A stretch of DNA of 64,000 nucleotides from Kitasatospora atroaurantiaca (GTDB lineage: Bacteria > Actinomycetota > Actinomycetes > Streptomycetales > Streptomycetaceae), in assembly GCF_007828955.1 (NCBI RefSeq), contig NZ_VIVR01000001.1, positions 6,386,001 to 6,450,000 on the forward strand, in the 5' to 3' direction. Shown piece by piece: positions 50,386 to 59,193 of the stretch. How positions within the stretch are numbered: position 1 is the first letter of the stretch; each line of letters begins with the position of its first letter. The notes under the pieces were generated by a model. It saw only the letters and a program-made list of their open reading frames with translations. It was not told where the DNA came from and ran no database searches. Made by a program: the position numbers and the translations under genes.

Positions 50386-51916
50386 CCCCCTGCACCAGGG
50401 CCCGGGCCCGATGGCCGACCCGGCGGCACTGCCCTGGCCCACCGCTCAGCCCGTCCCTCCACCGATGGCGAACGGCCAGTTCACCCCCGGGCCGGTCCAC
50501 GCGGTGCCCGCACTGCAGCCGGTCGCCCTCAAGCCGGTCATCGACCAGCAGGTCGCCCGGGAGCTCAAGCGCCAGGTGGCGGCCGAACTCCACCAGCAGC
50601 TCTCCCGGTTGGCCGACGGCTCCGGCCTGGAGGCCGACCGCGCGACCCGCCGCCAGCGCGGCCGCGCGCTGATCGAGGAGGCCGTGGCCCGCTGGTCCGA
50701 CGCGTACGCCCAGACCCACGGCATCCCGCCCACCCGCGAGCAGGACCGCGCGCTCGCCGAGGCCGTCTACGACCTGCTGTTCCGGGCCGGCCGCCTGCAG
50801 CCCTACCTGGACGACCCGGAGACCGAGAACATCCTGATCAACGGCTGTGACGACGTCTGGATCTCCCGCGTCAACCAACCGCTGCGCCAGGTACCGCCGG
50901 TGGCCGACAGCGACGAGGAACTCGTCGAGCTGCTGCAGGACCTGGCCCGCCAGCACGGCGGCGGCGAGCGCAGCCTCTCCACCGCCAGCCCGACGCTCGC
51001 GCTGCGCCTGGAGGGTGGCATGCGCCTTCAGGCGCTCACCGAGGTCACCCCCCGCCCGTACGTGGCGATCCGCCGCCACCGGGTCGCTTCGGCGACGCTC
51101 TCGGACCTGGTCGCGCTCGGCACGGTGGACTCGACCCTGGCCGCCTTCCTGGCCTCGGCGATCCGGGCCAGGAAGAACGTGATGATCACCGGGACCCAGG
51201 GCGTCGGCAAGACCAGCCTGCTGCGCGCGATGGCCGCCGAGATCCCGCCGAACGAGCGGATCGGCACCCTGGAGTCCGAGTTCGAGCTCTGGCTGCACAC
51301 CCTCGGCCATCTGAAGCAGGTCGTCCCGATGGAGGCCCGCGAGGGCAACGGCGAGCGCGTCGACGGCAGGGTGGCAGGCGAGTTGACGATCGGCGAGCTC
51401 ATCCCGGCCGCGCTGCGGATGACCCTCTCCCGGATCATCGTCGGCGAGGTCCGCTCCAGCGAGGTCGTCCCGATGCTGCGGGTGATGACCAACGGCGAGG
51501 GCGGCTCGATGTGCACCCTGCACGCCCGGGCGCCGCACATGGTGGTCGACCGCATCGCCGAACTCTGCCTCGAGTACGGCGCCCATATGACCGACAGCCT
51601 CGCGTACCGGCTCACCGCCAACGCCGTCGACCTCATCGTGCACGTCGCCATGGTCGACGAGACACAGGTCGGCGGCCGCCGTCACCGCTTCGTCTCCCAC
51701 GTCCTGGAGGTCACCGGCCTCGGCGAGAGCGGCCGGCCCGCCATGAACACCGTCTTCGGCCCGCGGCCCGATCAGGGCGAGCCCCGGGCCGTCCCGCACA
51801 CCCCGCCGCACTGCCTCGACGACCTGCGCCGGGCCGGCTTCGATGCCGGGCTGCTCCAGTCCCCGTACGGGAGTTGGGGCGCGCCGCTGGCGCTGCGGAT
51901 CGGCGGTGGCCGCTGA
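50375..51916 (+). CDS. tadA: TadA/CpaF pilus assembly ATPase
   Basis: A 513-residue type II/IV secretion hexameric ATPase that powers Tad pilus extension. It shows Walker A GTQGVGKTSLLRA, Asp box around RIGTLESEFELWL, Walker B RMTLSRIIVGEVRSSE, and the His box region GSMCTLHARAPHMVVDRI. A proline-rich N-terminal segment (about 1-55) precedes the CpaF N-domain. GTG start at 50375. It is followed without gap by tadB (TGATG). Confidence 0.94.
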   Translation: MRGSPLHQGPGPMADPAALPWPTAQPVPPPMANGQFTPGPVHAVPALQPVALKPVIDQQVARELKRQVAAELHQQLSRLADGSGLEADRATRRQRGRALIEEAVARWSDAYAQTHGIPPTREQDRALAEAVYDLLFRAGRLQPYLDDPETENILINGCDDVWISRVNQPLRQVPPVADSDEELVELLQDLARQHGGGERSLSTASPTLALRLEGGMRLQALTEVTPRPYVAIRRHRVASATLSDLVALGTVDSTLAAFLASAIRARKNVMITGTQGVGKTSLLRAMAAEIPPNERIGTLESEFELWLHTLGHLKQVVPMEAREGNGERVDGRVAGELTIGELIPAALRMTLSRIIVGEVRSSEVVPMLRVMTNGEGGSMCTLHARAPHMVVDRIAELCLEYGAHMTDSLAYRLTANAVDLIVHVAMVDETQVGGRRHRFVSHVLEVTGLGESGRPAMNTVFGPRPDQGEPRAVPHTPPHCLDDLRRAGFDAGLLQSPYGSWGAPLALRIGGGR

Positions 51917-52893
51917 TGCTCCTCTTCGTCCTGTGCGGCCTGCTGGTGGCGGGCGGCGCCGTCGCGCTGGTGGTCGGGCTGATCGGAGGCCGCCCGGCCG
52001 AGACCGAGCGCAACCCGCTGGCAGGCCGCGCCCACACCTTCTGGTACGGCGCGCCCGGCACCGCGTCCCCGCAGATCGCCCGACTACGGCGGGTCCAGAC
52101 CGCGTTGGCGCTCATCGGTGCCCCGCTCGGCTGGCTGTTCACCGGGGTGCCGCTGGTCGCCGCCCTCGTCCCGCTCGCCGTGTTCGGCCTGCCCTGGCTC
52201 TTCGACAGCACCCGCTCCGACACCCGCCGGATCGAGCGGCTGGAGGCGCTCGCCGAGTGGACGCAGCGGCTCGCCGACGTCCTGCTGCTCGGCGTCGGTC
52301 TCAACCAGGCGATCCTGACCAGCAGGCGCACCGCGCCGCCCGCTCTGGAGAGCGAAGTCGCCGAGCTCGCAGCCAGGTTGCAGTCACGCTGGCGGCCCGA
52401 GGACGCGCTCCGCGCCTTCGCCGACGGGCTCGCCGACGCGACCGCCGACAAGGTACTGGCCGCCCTGCTGCTGCGGGCCGGTGACAGCGGCCCCGGTCTG
52501 GCCAGGGCACTCGCGGACCTCGCCGAGTCGGTGCGCGAGGAGGTCCGCCAGCGCCGCGCCATCGAGGCCGACCGGGCGAAGCACCGGACGACCATCCGCT
52601 GGCTGGTCGGCATCATCCTGTTCGTGATCGTGGCGGGTTCGTTCAACTCGCGCTACACCGCGCCGTACGGCACCTTCGTGGGCCAGGTGGTGCTCGGCGT
52701 GCTGGCCGCGGCCTTCGTCCTGGTGATCGCCTGGATGCGCTCGCTGGCGAGCCACACGCCGCTGCCGCGCCTCCTGGAGCCCGACCGCCGGAGCAAGGCC
52801 GGGCCGCTGCCGAACGCGCGGCCGGCCGAGGCCGACCCGTCGGTGAAGGGCGAGCCCCCGGTGGGCGACCCGTTGGTCAAGGAGCCTCGATGA
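51916..52893 (+). CDS. tadB: TadB-like inner-membrane platform protein
   Basis: 325 residues. TMs lie at about 3-24, 70-105 and 235-280, with the T2SSF cytoplasmic domain between (ALAEWTQRLADVLLLGVGLN ... LLRAGDSGPGLARALADLAE). TadB and TadC form the pilus platform above the ATPase. The C-terminal basic/acidic tail is not conserved. ATGA overlap with tadC. Confidence 0.88.
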   Translation: MLLFVLCGLLVAGGAVALVVGLIGGRPAETERNPLAGRAHTFWYGAPGTASPQIARLRRVQTALALIGAPLGWLFTGVPLVAALVPLAVFGLPWLFDSTRSDTRRIERLEALAEWTQRLADVLLLGVGLNQAILTSRRTAPPALESEVAELAARLQSRWRPEDALRAFADGLADATADKVLAALLLRAGDSGPGLARALADLAESVREEVRQRRAIEADRAKHRTTIRWLVGIILFVIVAGSFNSRYTAPYGTFVGQVVLGVLAAAFVLVIAWMRSLASHTPLPRLLEPDRRSKAGPLPNARPAEADPSVKGEPPVGDPLVKEPR

Positions 52894-53774
52894 TCTCCCC
52901 GTGGGCCGTGCTGGCCGGTGCCGTCGCGGCCGGCGGCCTGGCCATGCTCGCCGCCGAACTCCGGCCCTCCCCACCCGACCTGGGCCAGGCGCTCGACCGC
53001 CTGCACCGCAACCCGGCGGACCGGCCCGAGGACGGCGAGTCCCGGCTGCCCTGGTACGACCGGCTCGGCGCAGGCTCGCTGAGCCTGCCCGGCGCCCGGA
53101 TCCCGCACCAGCAGCTGGCGTTGATCGGCCGCACCCCGGCCCGCTTCATGGCGCACAAACTGCTCTTCGCACTGGTCGGCCTGCTGCTGCCGGGCTACCT
53201 CTCGGCGATGGCCGTGCTCGGCGGCTTCGACCTGCCGGTGGCCGTACCGCTGCTGGCGGGGCCGGCCCTGGCTGCGCTCGGCTGGCTGGTCCCCGACGCG
53301 ATCGTCAGCGGCGAGGCCAAGGAGGCCAGGACGGAGTACCTGCACGGCGTGGCCGCGTACCTCGAACTGGTCGCCCTGGAACGGGCCGCCGACTGCGGCC
53401 CCGCCGAGGCACTGCGCCGCGCGGCGGCCGTCGGCCGGGGCACCGTCTTCCGGCGGATCCGCGACGCCCTGGAGCGGGCCGCGACCGACCGCCTGCCACC
53501 CTGGGACGGTCTCGACGCGCTCTCCGCCGAGCTCGGCCTGACGGCCCTTCAGGACGTCGCCGACATCATGCGGATCTCCGGCACCGACGGCGCGGCCGTG
53601 TACGACACCCTGCGGGCGAGGGCCAAGAGCCTGCGCGGCGAGCTCCTCGCGGAGGAGCTCGCCCGGGCCAACACCGACAGCGAGCGGATGGTCGCGCCCG
53701 GATCGGCGCTCACCCTCCTGATGACGGTGCTGATCGTCTTCCCCGCGCTGTACCAGATGTTGCATGCCACCTAG
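52890..53774 (+). CDS. tadC: TadC-like inner-membrane platform protein
   Basis: 294 residues of T2SSF type: TMs at about 5-22, 87-107, 113-137 and the C-terminal LTLLMTVLIVFPALYQMLHA. The central cytoplasmic helices carry YLELVALERAADCGPAEALR and LQDVADIMRISGTDGAAVYD. It pairs with TadB. The overlap with tadB and the 30-base gap to the pilin gene place it in the same transcript. Confidence 0.88.
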   Translation: MISPWAVLAGAVAAGGLAMLAAELRPSPPDLGQALDRLHRNPADRPEDGESRLPWYDRLGAGSLSLPGARIPHQQLALIGRTPARFMAHKLLFALVGLLLPGYLSAMAVLGGFDLPVAVPLLAGPALAALGWLVPDAIVSGEAKEARTEYLHGVAAYLELVALERAADCGPAEALRRAAAVGRGTVFRRIRDALERAATDRLPPWDGLDALSAELGLTALQDVADIMRISGTDGAAVYDTLRARAKSLRGELLAEELARANTDSERMVAPGSALTLLMTVLIVFPALYQMLHAT

Positions 53775-53804
53775 CCCCCGCCACCTTCGTCTGGAGACCA
53801 CACC

Positions 53805-54065
53805 ATGACCCGATCGCGGAACCTGTTCGCGGCCTTGCTCCTGCCCCTGCTGCTGCCGGTCCAGCTCGGCGTGCTCGCCCTCCACCACCGGATGGGCCGG
53901 GTCCGAGCCGCCCGCGCGTCCGGCGACCGGGGCGCCATCAGCATCGAACTCGCCCTGGCCATCATCGTGTTGGTCGGAATCGCGGGCACGATCCTCGCGC
54001 TGCTCTCGACCTTGGCCAGCAATGTCGAGCAGAAGATCCCGGACGTCCCGACCGCCGCCCAGTGA
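53805..54065 (+). CDS. Small Flp-like prepilin
   Basis: 86 residues. A long basic/hydrophobic leader precedes RASGDRGAISIELALAIIVL, which fits a class III prepilin: processing after Gly or Ala, Glu five residues on, and a hydrophobic helix at about 44-68. A short polar tail follows. TadV-type peptidase, needed to process it, is not encoded in the window. CTGGAGACC precedes the ATG. Its stop overlaps the next start (GTGA). It is the best candidate for the major pilus subunit. Confidence 0.72.
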   Translation: MTRSRNLFAALLLPLLLPVQLGVLALHHRMGRVRAARASGDRGAISIELALAIIVLVGIAGTILALLSTLASNVEQKIPDVPTAAQ

Positions 54066-54514
54066 TCCGACTCCCTCGCCCCCTCAGCGCCCCACGCGAC
54101 TCCGTGCCACCCGGCTCCGTCCTGCGCCGGTGCCGTGACCGGGGCTCGATGACCCTCAGCCTGGCCATCATCTTCCCGGTCGTGCTGTTCATGGTGATGC
54201 TCGTGGTGCAGGCCTCCCTGTGGTGGTACGCCAACCAGGCGGCCCTCACCGCGGCCCGCGAGGGCGCCGACGCGGGGCGGATCCAGGGCGGGACACGGGA
54301 GGCGGGGGACCGGCGGGCGACCGACTTCCTGCGCCGGCTCGGCAGCCTCGCCGAGCCGGTCGAGGTGAATTCGGGGGACACGGACGACACCACCTTCCGT
54401 ATGACGATCACCGTCAGGCCGCAGAGTGTGGTGCCGGGCCTGGAGAACCTGACGGTGACCCAGCACGTCAGCGCCCCCCGCGAGAAGTTCGTCCCGCAGG
54501 GAGGCAAGCCGTGA
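54062..54514 (+). CDS. TadE-like pseudopilin 1
   Basis: 150 residues. The leader RRCRDRGSMTLSLAIIFPVV ends in the TadE-type hydrophobic helix (residues about 28-52), followed by ANQAALTAAREGADAGRIQG, the hallmark TadE segment. The extracellular part is beta-rich (TFRMTITVRPQSVVPG). The usual Glu after the cleavage site is Ser/Leu here, so processing may differ. GTG start overlaps the previous stop. Confidence 0.8.
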   Translation: MIRLPRPLSAPRDSVPPGSVLRRCRDRGSMTLSLAIIFPVVLFMVMLVVQASLWWYANQAALTAAREGADAGRIQGGTREAGDRRATDFLRRLGSLAEPVEVNSGDTDDTTFRMTITVRPQSVVPGLENLTVTQHVSAPREKFVPQGGKP

Positions 54515-54939
54515 AGCGGGGGCCGGACTCCGGAAGCGTCGCGATCGAGGCGGCCATCCTGGCCCCGGTCCTGCTGACCTTCGTACTGATCGCTGTGGTG
54601 GCGGGGCGTATCCAGACCACCGGCGGGGTAGTTGATGCGGCAGCGCGTTCCGGCGCCCGCGCCGCCTCGTTGGCGCGCAGCGCGGACGGTGCTCAGCAGG
54701 CGGCCGCCGAGGCGGTGCAGGAGGTGTTCAAGGACCGGGGCGTACGGTGCGCGGACGCCGCGGCTTCGCCGGTGGAGTTCGGCACGCTGGAGACACCGAC
54801 CGGGCCACTCCGGACGGTCACGGTCAAGGTGAGCTGCACGGTGTCGCTGGACTACCTGCTGGTGGCCGGGACGCCGGGCACGAAGACCATGACCAGCACG
54901 TTCACCTCGGTGGTCGACCGCTACCGGGGGACCGGGTGA
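54511..54939 (+). CDS. TadE-like pseudopilin 2
   Basis: 142 residues. DSGSVAIEAAILAPVLLTFV carries the conserved Glu and helix. VVDAAARSGARAASLARSAD matches the TadE block. A cysteine pair (RGVRCADAA, VKVSCTVSL) may form a disulphide in the outer domain. GTG start overlaps the previous stop (GTGA). Confidence 0.85.
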   Translation: MKRGPDSGSVAIEAAILAPVLLTFVLIAVVAGRIQTTGGVVDAAARSGARAASLARSADGAQQAAAEAVQEVFKDRGVRCADAAASPVEFGTLETPTGPLRTVTVKVSCTVSLDYLLVAGTPGTKTMTSTFTSVVDRYRGTG

Positions 54940-54964
54940 ACCACCTGGTGGGGGAGGGGAACTG

Positions 54965-55417
54965 ATGCTACAGCTACGCCGAGGCGTCATGCGGGCGGCG
55001 CCGGACGCCGGTGCCGTCTCGACCTTCGTCGCGGTCTCCGCCGCGGGCCTGGTCATCGTCGTCGGGATCGTGCTCGACTGCGGCGGCCGCCTGCGGGCCA
55101 TCGAGAACACCGACGCCCGCGCCCAGGAAGCCGCCAGGGTGGTCGGCCAGCAACTCGACGAGGCGGCGGTGCTGCGCGGCGACGGGTACGTCGTCCGGCC
55201 GGATCCGGTGCTCGCCTCGCAGGCCGCCAACGCCTACCTGGACCGGTACAAGCTGCACGGCGAGGTCTCCTTCAAGGACGACCACACCGTCGTCGTGGAC
55301 ATCAGGACCACCTACGACACCGCGCTGCTGAGCGTGGTCAACCTCACCACCCTCGAGGTGCACGGGCAAGGCACGGCCACCCTGGTGCACGGAGTCACGG
55401 AAGCGGAGAACGGCTGA
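54965..55417 (+). CDS. TadE/TadG-like pseudopilin 3
   Basis: 150 residues. APDAGAVSTFVAVSAAGLVI has the same leader-helix layout without Glu after the cleavage site. Then DCGGRLRAIENTDARAQEAA, as in TadG N-terminal segments, and a short beta-rich domain. It lacks the large VWA domain of full TadG. Ribosome site GGGGAGGGGA. Its stop overlaps the next start (TGATG). Confidence 0.82.
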   Translation: MLQLRRGVMRAAPDAGAVSTFVAVSAAGLVIVVGIVLDCGGRLRAIENTDARAQEAARVVGQQLDEAAVLRGDGYVVRPDPVLASQAANAYLDRYKLHGEVSFKDDHTVVVDIRTTYDTALLSVVNLTTLEVHGQGTATLVHGVTEAENG

Positions 55418-58400
55418 TGGCCGCGCCACGAGCCAAGGACCATGCCCGCACCCGCCGGACGGGCTCGCCCGCCCCGGCCGGTCGCCGACCCGTCCCCATG
55501 AGGCCGCAGCGCCGCCGGCACACCGCCGGTTCGCTCGCCACCGCGCTGGCCGCCCTGATCGCGCTGGCCGGACTGCTGGTCGGCCTCCCGGCCCTGTTGC
55601 TCTACGGGACCGCCGCCGTCGCCGGGATGGACGACACCACCAGTGGCGGCCTGGTCGAGCTGCTCACCAGCCCGGACGACGGGCGGCTGTTCCTCTGGGC
55701 GTTGGTCGCGGTCGGCTGGGTGGCCTGGGGCTGCTTCGCGCTCTCCGTACTGCTGGAGATCCCCGCCCAGCTGCGGGGCCGCATCGCGCGCCGCATCCCC
55801 GCCTTCGGCTGGAGCCAACGGCTCGCCGCCGGGCTGGTCGGGTCGGTCATCGCCCTGCTGCCGGTAGCGGGTTCTGCCTTCGCAGCCGTACCGGAGAAGG
55901 CCCAGGCCGCTGTGGCACCGGCCCAGTTGACCGCGAGCCCGCAGTACGCCGCGCTGCCCGCCGCCCAGGCCGCCCCCGCCCTGGCGCCGGCCGCCGACCA
56001 GCGCCCGAGCTACACCGTGCGCGACTCACGGCCGGCCGACAGCCTCTGGTCCATCGCCGATCGCCAACTCGGTGCGGGGGAGCGGTGGGTGGAGATCGCC
56101 AAGCTCAACGACGGCCGGGTGATGGAGGATTCTGGCCTGCGCTTCGACGCCGACCGGCCCATCCAGCCGGGCTGGAAGCTGCTGATGCCGTCCGACGCCA
56201 AGCCGGACGAGGCCCAGGCCCAGCCGCAGGCCGCCACGCCCGCCGAGCGGCCTGCGGCCGAGAGCCCTTCGACCGGTCGGCACGCGACGGTCACCGTACG
56301 CTCGGGGGACACCTTGTCCGCCATCGCGCAGCGGGAGTTGGGGAGCGCGGAGGACTGGCCGGAGCTGTTCGAGGCCAACAAGGGCGTCCAGGCGCCGGAC
56401 GGCGAGCGGCTGACGGACCCCGACGTGGTGATCCCGGGGATGGTCCTGGCCGTCCCCGGCGCGCCGGCCGCTCCCGCCCCGGCTCCCGCCCCGGCTCCCG
56501 CTCCCGTGACCCCTGCTCCGACGACCCCCGCCCCTACGGCCCCTGCCCCTACGACGCCGGCTCCTTCCACACCCGCTCCTTCCACGCCAGCCCCGAGCCA
56601 GGGCCCCGTTGCGCCGCCCACCACCAAGGCGCCCTCCACCAAGGCGCCCACCGCCCCCGCTCCGAAGCAGACCCCCGTCAAGGCCTCGACTCCCGCCAAG
56701 GCGACCGCGCCGAGCGACGACTACACCGTCGCCCTCGCCGCCTCCACGGTCGGCGTGCTGCTGGCGGCCATGATGATCGGCACGGTGGCCCACCGCCGGG
56801 GGGACCAGCAGCGTGCCCGCCGCCCCCGGCACCGCATCGCGCTCCCCGCGCCGCCCGCCGCCGCCTTCGAGGCCGAACTGAAGGTCCGTCAGAACACTGC
56901 GGGGCTTGACCTCCTGGACCGTTCCCTGCGTACGCTGGCGCGCAACACCATCCGTACCGGCAAGCGGCTGCCCGCCCTGGTCGCGGTCCGGGTCACCCCC
57001 GGCCGTACCGTCGAACTCCACCTGTCCGCGCCCGCCGCCCCGATCGCGCCGTTCCGCGCCGCGCACGCGCCCAACGTGTGGTGGTGCCCGGAGGACTCGT
57101 CCGAACTGCTCTCCGTCTCCCAGGCGGCCAAGAGTTCGGCCCCGTACCCGGCACTGGTCACCTTGGGCAGTGCGCCCGACGGCTCGGTGGTGCTCGCCGA
57201 CCTCGAGACCGTACGGCTGATGCACCTCTCCGGGCACCCGGACGACGCGCATGACGTCCTGCGCACGCTGGCCGTCGAGTTGGCGCACAGCCCGCTCGCG
57301 GACCGCCTCAACCTTCATCTGGTCGGGCTCGCCGGGGATCTGCCCATCGCCGGACCGGCCGTCGACCGTGTGCACCGGCACGAGTCGCTGGGCGCCGCCC
57401 TGGCCGCCCTCGGCCCGCGCACCGCCAAGGCCAGGGCCACCCTGGTGGCGGCCGAGGCGAACAGCCCCCGGGACGCCCGCAGCCGTGGGCACGCTGACGA
57501 GTCCTGGGTGCCGGAGATCGTCCTGTCGGCCGAACCGCCGAGCGGCAACCTGCCCGCCGAGCTCGGACGGCTGCTCGACGGCACCCCGCGCACCTGCCTG
57601 GCCGTGATCACCCGGGCGCCCGAGCGCGGCAGCGGCCCGGTGGCCCGGTGGACCCTCCCCAGCACCGGCACCGCCACCATCCCCGGCCTGCACCTCAACG
57701 TCCAGCTCCAGCGACTCTCGGAGGAGCAGTACGGCCACGTCGGCGAGCTGCTGCGCACCTCCGTCGACAGCACTCAGTACCCCGCGCCGGACTGGACCCT
57801 GGACGGCCCCGGGACCGACCTCGATCCCACCGAACTCCCCTCCCTCGCACCGGTCCTGGCCGCTGTCGGGGCGCCTGCGGTCTCCTTCGAGAAGGCCTCG
57901 GACTCGGCCGGCCCGCAGCTGATCGCCCGCGTGATCGGCACCGGCGCCAGCCCCTTCGCGGGCATCAGCCCGGCGGCGACCCCGGCGCCTCGGCCTGCCC
58001 GCCACAGTGCCAACGGCCTCGGCCTGCACGCCGGAGTCCCGGACCCCGGGAGCGTTCCCGAGGCCCCTTCACCCGTGCCGCCGCCGCCGGGCGTCCAGCC
58101 GGTCGCTCCCGCTGCCCCCACTCCTCCCCCCGCGCCGGCCCCTGCCCCTGAGCCGGTCCCGACCCACGACCCGGCGCCCGCACCCGACGCCGCTGCCCAC
58201 ACCCGCGCGGCCTCCGGCACCACCGCCTCGCCCCGCAGCGACAGCGACGACCTGCTCGCCATCCTGCGCTCACCGGAGGCCCACGCCGCCCGAACCGCGC
58301 CCCGGATCCGCCTGCTCGGCCCGGTCGACGTCCTGGGCGCCGCAGGCGCCGCAGACCCGGAGGCCCTGCCCCGGCTCACCGAGCTCGCGGCCTTCCTGGC

Positions 58401-59052
58401 CCTGCGGCCCGGCGTCGAACACTCCGCCCTCGACCACGCCCTTCACCCCGGGGCCGCCCACCTCGAGCCGTACCCGACCACCGACCACCCCGTGCCACCG
58501 CTGCCGGCCAAACTCGCCGAACTGGCCACCTGGTTCGGCAACTCCGCCGACGGCCGCGCCTTCCTGCACACCGATGCCGCGGACGGCTACTCCTTCGCCC
58601 CCACCGTCACCTGCGACTGGGACGAGTTCCGCAGCCTCTACCGGCGCGGCATGCGCAGCACCAGCAGCACTGCCGACGCCGCCCTCGCCCACGCTCTCGC
58701 CCTGGTCCGCGGCGCGCCGTTCGCCGAGGCCCCGGCAGCCGCGTACGGCTGGGCCGAGCCCGAACGCCAGGACATGCTAGCCGCCATCGTCGACACCGCC
58801 CACGAACTCGCCGCCCGCCGCCTCCAGTACGGCGACCACCGCAGCGCCGAGGCCGCCATCTTCCGCGGCCTCGCCGTCGCCCCGGACGTCGAACTCCTCC
58901 ACCGCGACCTGTTCTACGCCTACGCCTCCGCCGGAGCCCGCGACCAACTCGTCCGCGCCGTCAACCGCCTGGACGCCCTCAGCCGCCGAACCGGCCGCGA
59001 CCTCGACCCCGACACCGTCGCCCTCCTCCGCGACCTCCTCTCCGGAGCCTGA
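55417..59052 (+). CDS. Membrane protein joining LysM domains to a BTAD/SARP-like regulator
   Basis: 1211 residues. The N-terminal part has three hydrophobic helices at about 40-65, 90-112 and 140-162. Two LysM domains follow: about 197-258 (SYTVRDSRPADSLWSIADRQ) and 289-345 (TVRSGDTLSAIAQRELGSAE). A Pro/Thr/Ala spacer (about 350-430) leads to a fourth helix at about 435-458 (VALAASTVGVLLAAMMIGTV) and a large cytoplasmic region. The C-terminal 250 residues are a winged-helix plus BTAD domain (IRLLGPVDVLGAAG; ATWFGNSADGRAFL; CDWDEFRSLYRRGM; ELAARRLQYGDHRSAEAAIF). It is the last gene of the Tad operon, translationally coupled to it. Inference: wall-bound LysM domains could report pilus or wall state to the transcriptional domain. 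Confidence 0.88.
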   Translation: MAAPRAKDHARTRRTGSPAPAGRRPVPMRPQRRRHTAGSLATALAALIALAGLLVGLPALLLYGTAAVAGMDDTTSGGLVELLTSPDDGRLFLWALVAVGWVAWGCFALSVLLEIPAQLRGRIARRIPAFGWSQRLAAGLVGSVIALLPVAGSAFAAVPEKAQAAVAPAQLTASPQYAALPAAQAAPALAPAADQRPSYTVRDSRPADSLWSIADRQLGAGERWVEIAKLNDGRVMEDSGLRFDADRPIQPGWKLLMPSDAKPDEAQAQPQAATPAERPAAESPSTGRHATVTVRSGDTLSAIAQRELGSAEDWPELFEANKGVQAPDGERLTDPDVVIPGMVLAVPGAPAAPAPAPAPAPAPVTPAPTTPAPTAPAPTTPAPSTPAPSTPAPSQGPVAPPTTKAPSTKAPTAPAPKQTPVKASTPAKATAPSDDYTVALAASTVGVLLAAMMIGTVAHRRGDQQRARRPRHRIALPAPPAAAFEAELKVRQNTAGLDLLDRSLRTLARNTIRTGKRLPALVAVRVTPGRTVELHLSAPAAPIAPFRAAHAPNVWWCPEDSSELLSVSQAAKSSAPYPALVTLGSAPDGSVVLADLETVRLMHLSGHPDDAHDVLRTLAVELAHSPLADRLNLHLVGLAGDLPIAGPAVDRVHRHESLGAALAALGPRTAKARATLVAAEANSPRDARSRGHADESWVPEIVLSAEPPSGNLPAELGRLLDGTPRTCLAVITRAPERGSGPVARWTLPSTGTATIPGLHLNVQLQRLSEEQYGHVGELLRTSVDSTQYPAPDWTLDGPGTDLDPTELPSLAPVLAAVGAPAVSFEKASDSAGPQLIARVIGTGASPFAGISPAATPAPRPARHSANGLGLHAGVPDPGSVPEAPSPVPPPPGVQPVAPAAPTPPPAPAPAPEPVPTHDPAPAPDAAAHTRAASGTTASPRSDSDDLLAILRSPEAHAARTAPRIRLLGPVDVLGAAGAADPEALPRLTELAAFLALRPGVEHSALDHALHPGAAHLEPYPTTDHPVPPLPAKLAELATWFGNSADGRAFLHTDAADGYSFAPTVTCDWDEFRSLYRRGMRSTSSTADAALAHALALVRGAPFAEAPAAAYGWAEPERQDMLAAIVDTAHELAARRLQYGDHRSAEAAIFRGLAVAPDVELLHRDLFYAYASAGARDQLVRAVNRLDALSRRTGRDLDPDTVALLRDLLSGA
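56469..56594. repeat. Pro/Ala/Thr codon micro-repeats in the LysM-BTAD gene
   Basis: Short repeats of GCTCCCGCCCCG and CCTACGACGCC-type units encode a PAPAPAP then PAPTTPAPT spacer between the second LysM domain and the fourth membrane helix. A likely site of length variation. Confidence 0.8.
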
Positions 59053-59193
59053 GCAGGAACGACTGTCGTAGGAACCGCGATTCGGTGAGCAATGTCGGTG
59101 GATCATGAGCACTGGTTACGTTCAGTAGCAGAACGCGGCAGAACGACGGTGTCACCAAATCGGCAATGGTCAGCGTCATCGGGTGCTGGGCTG

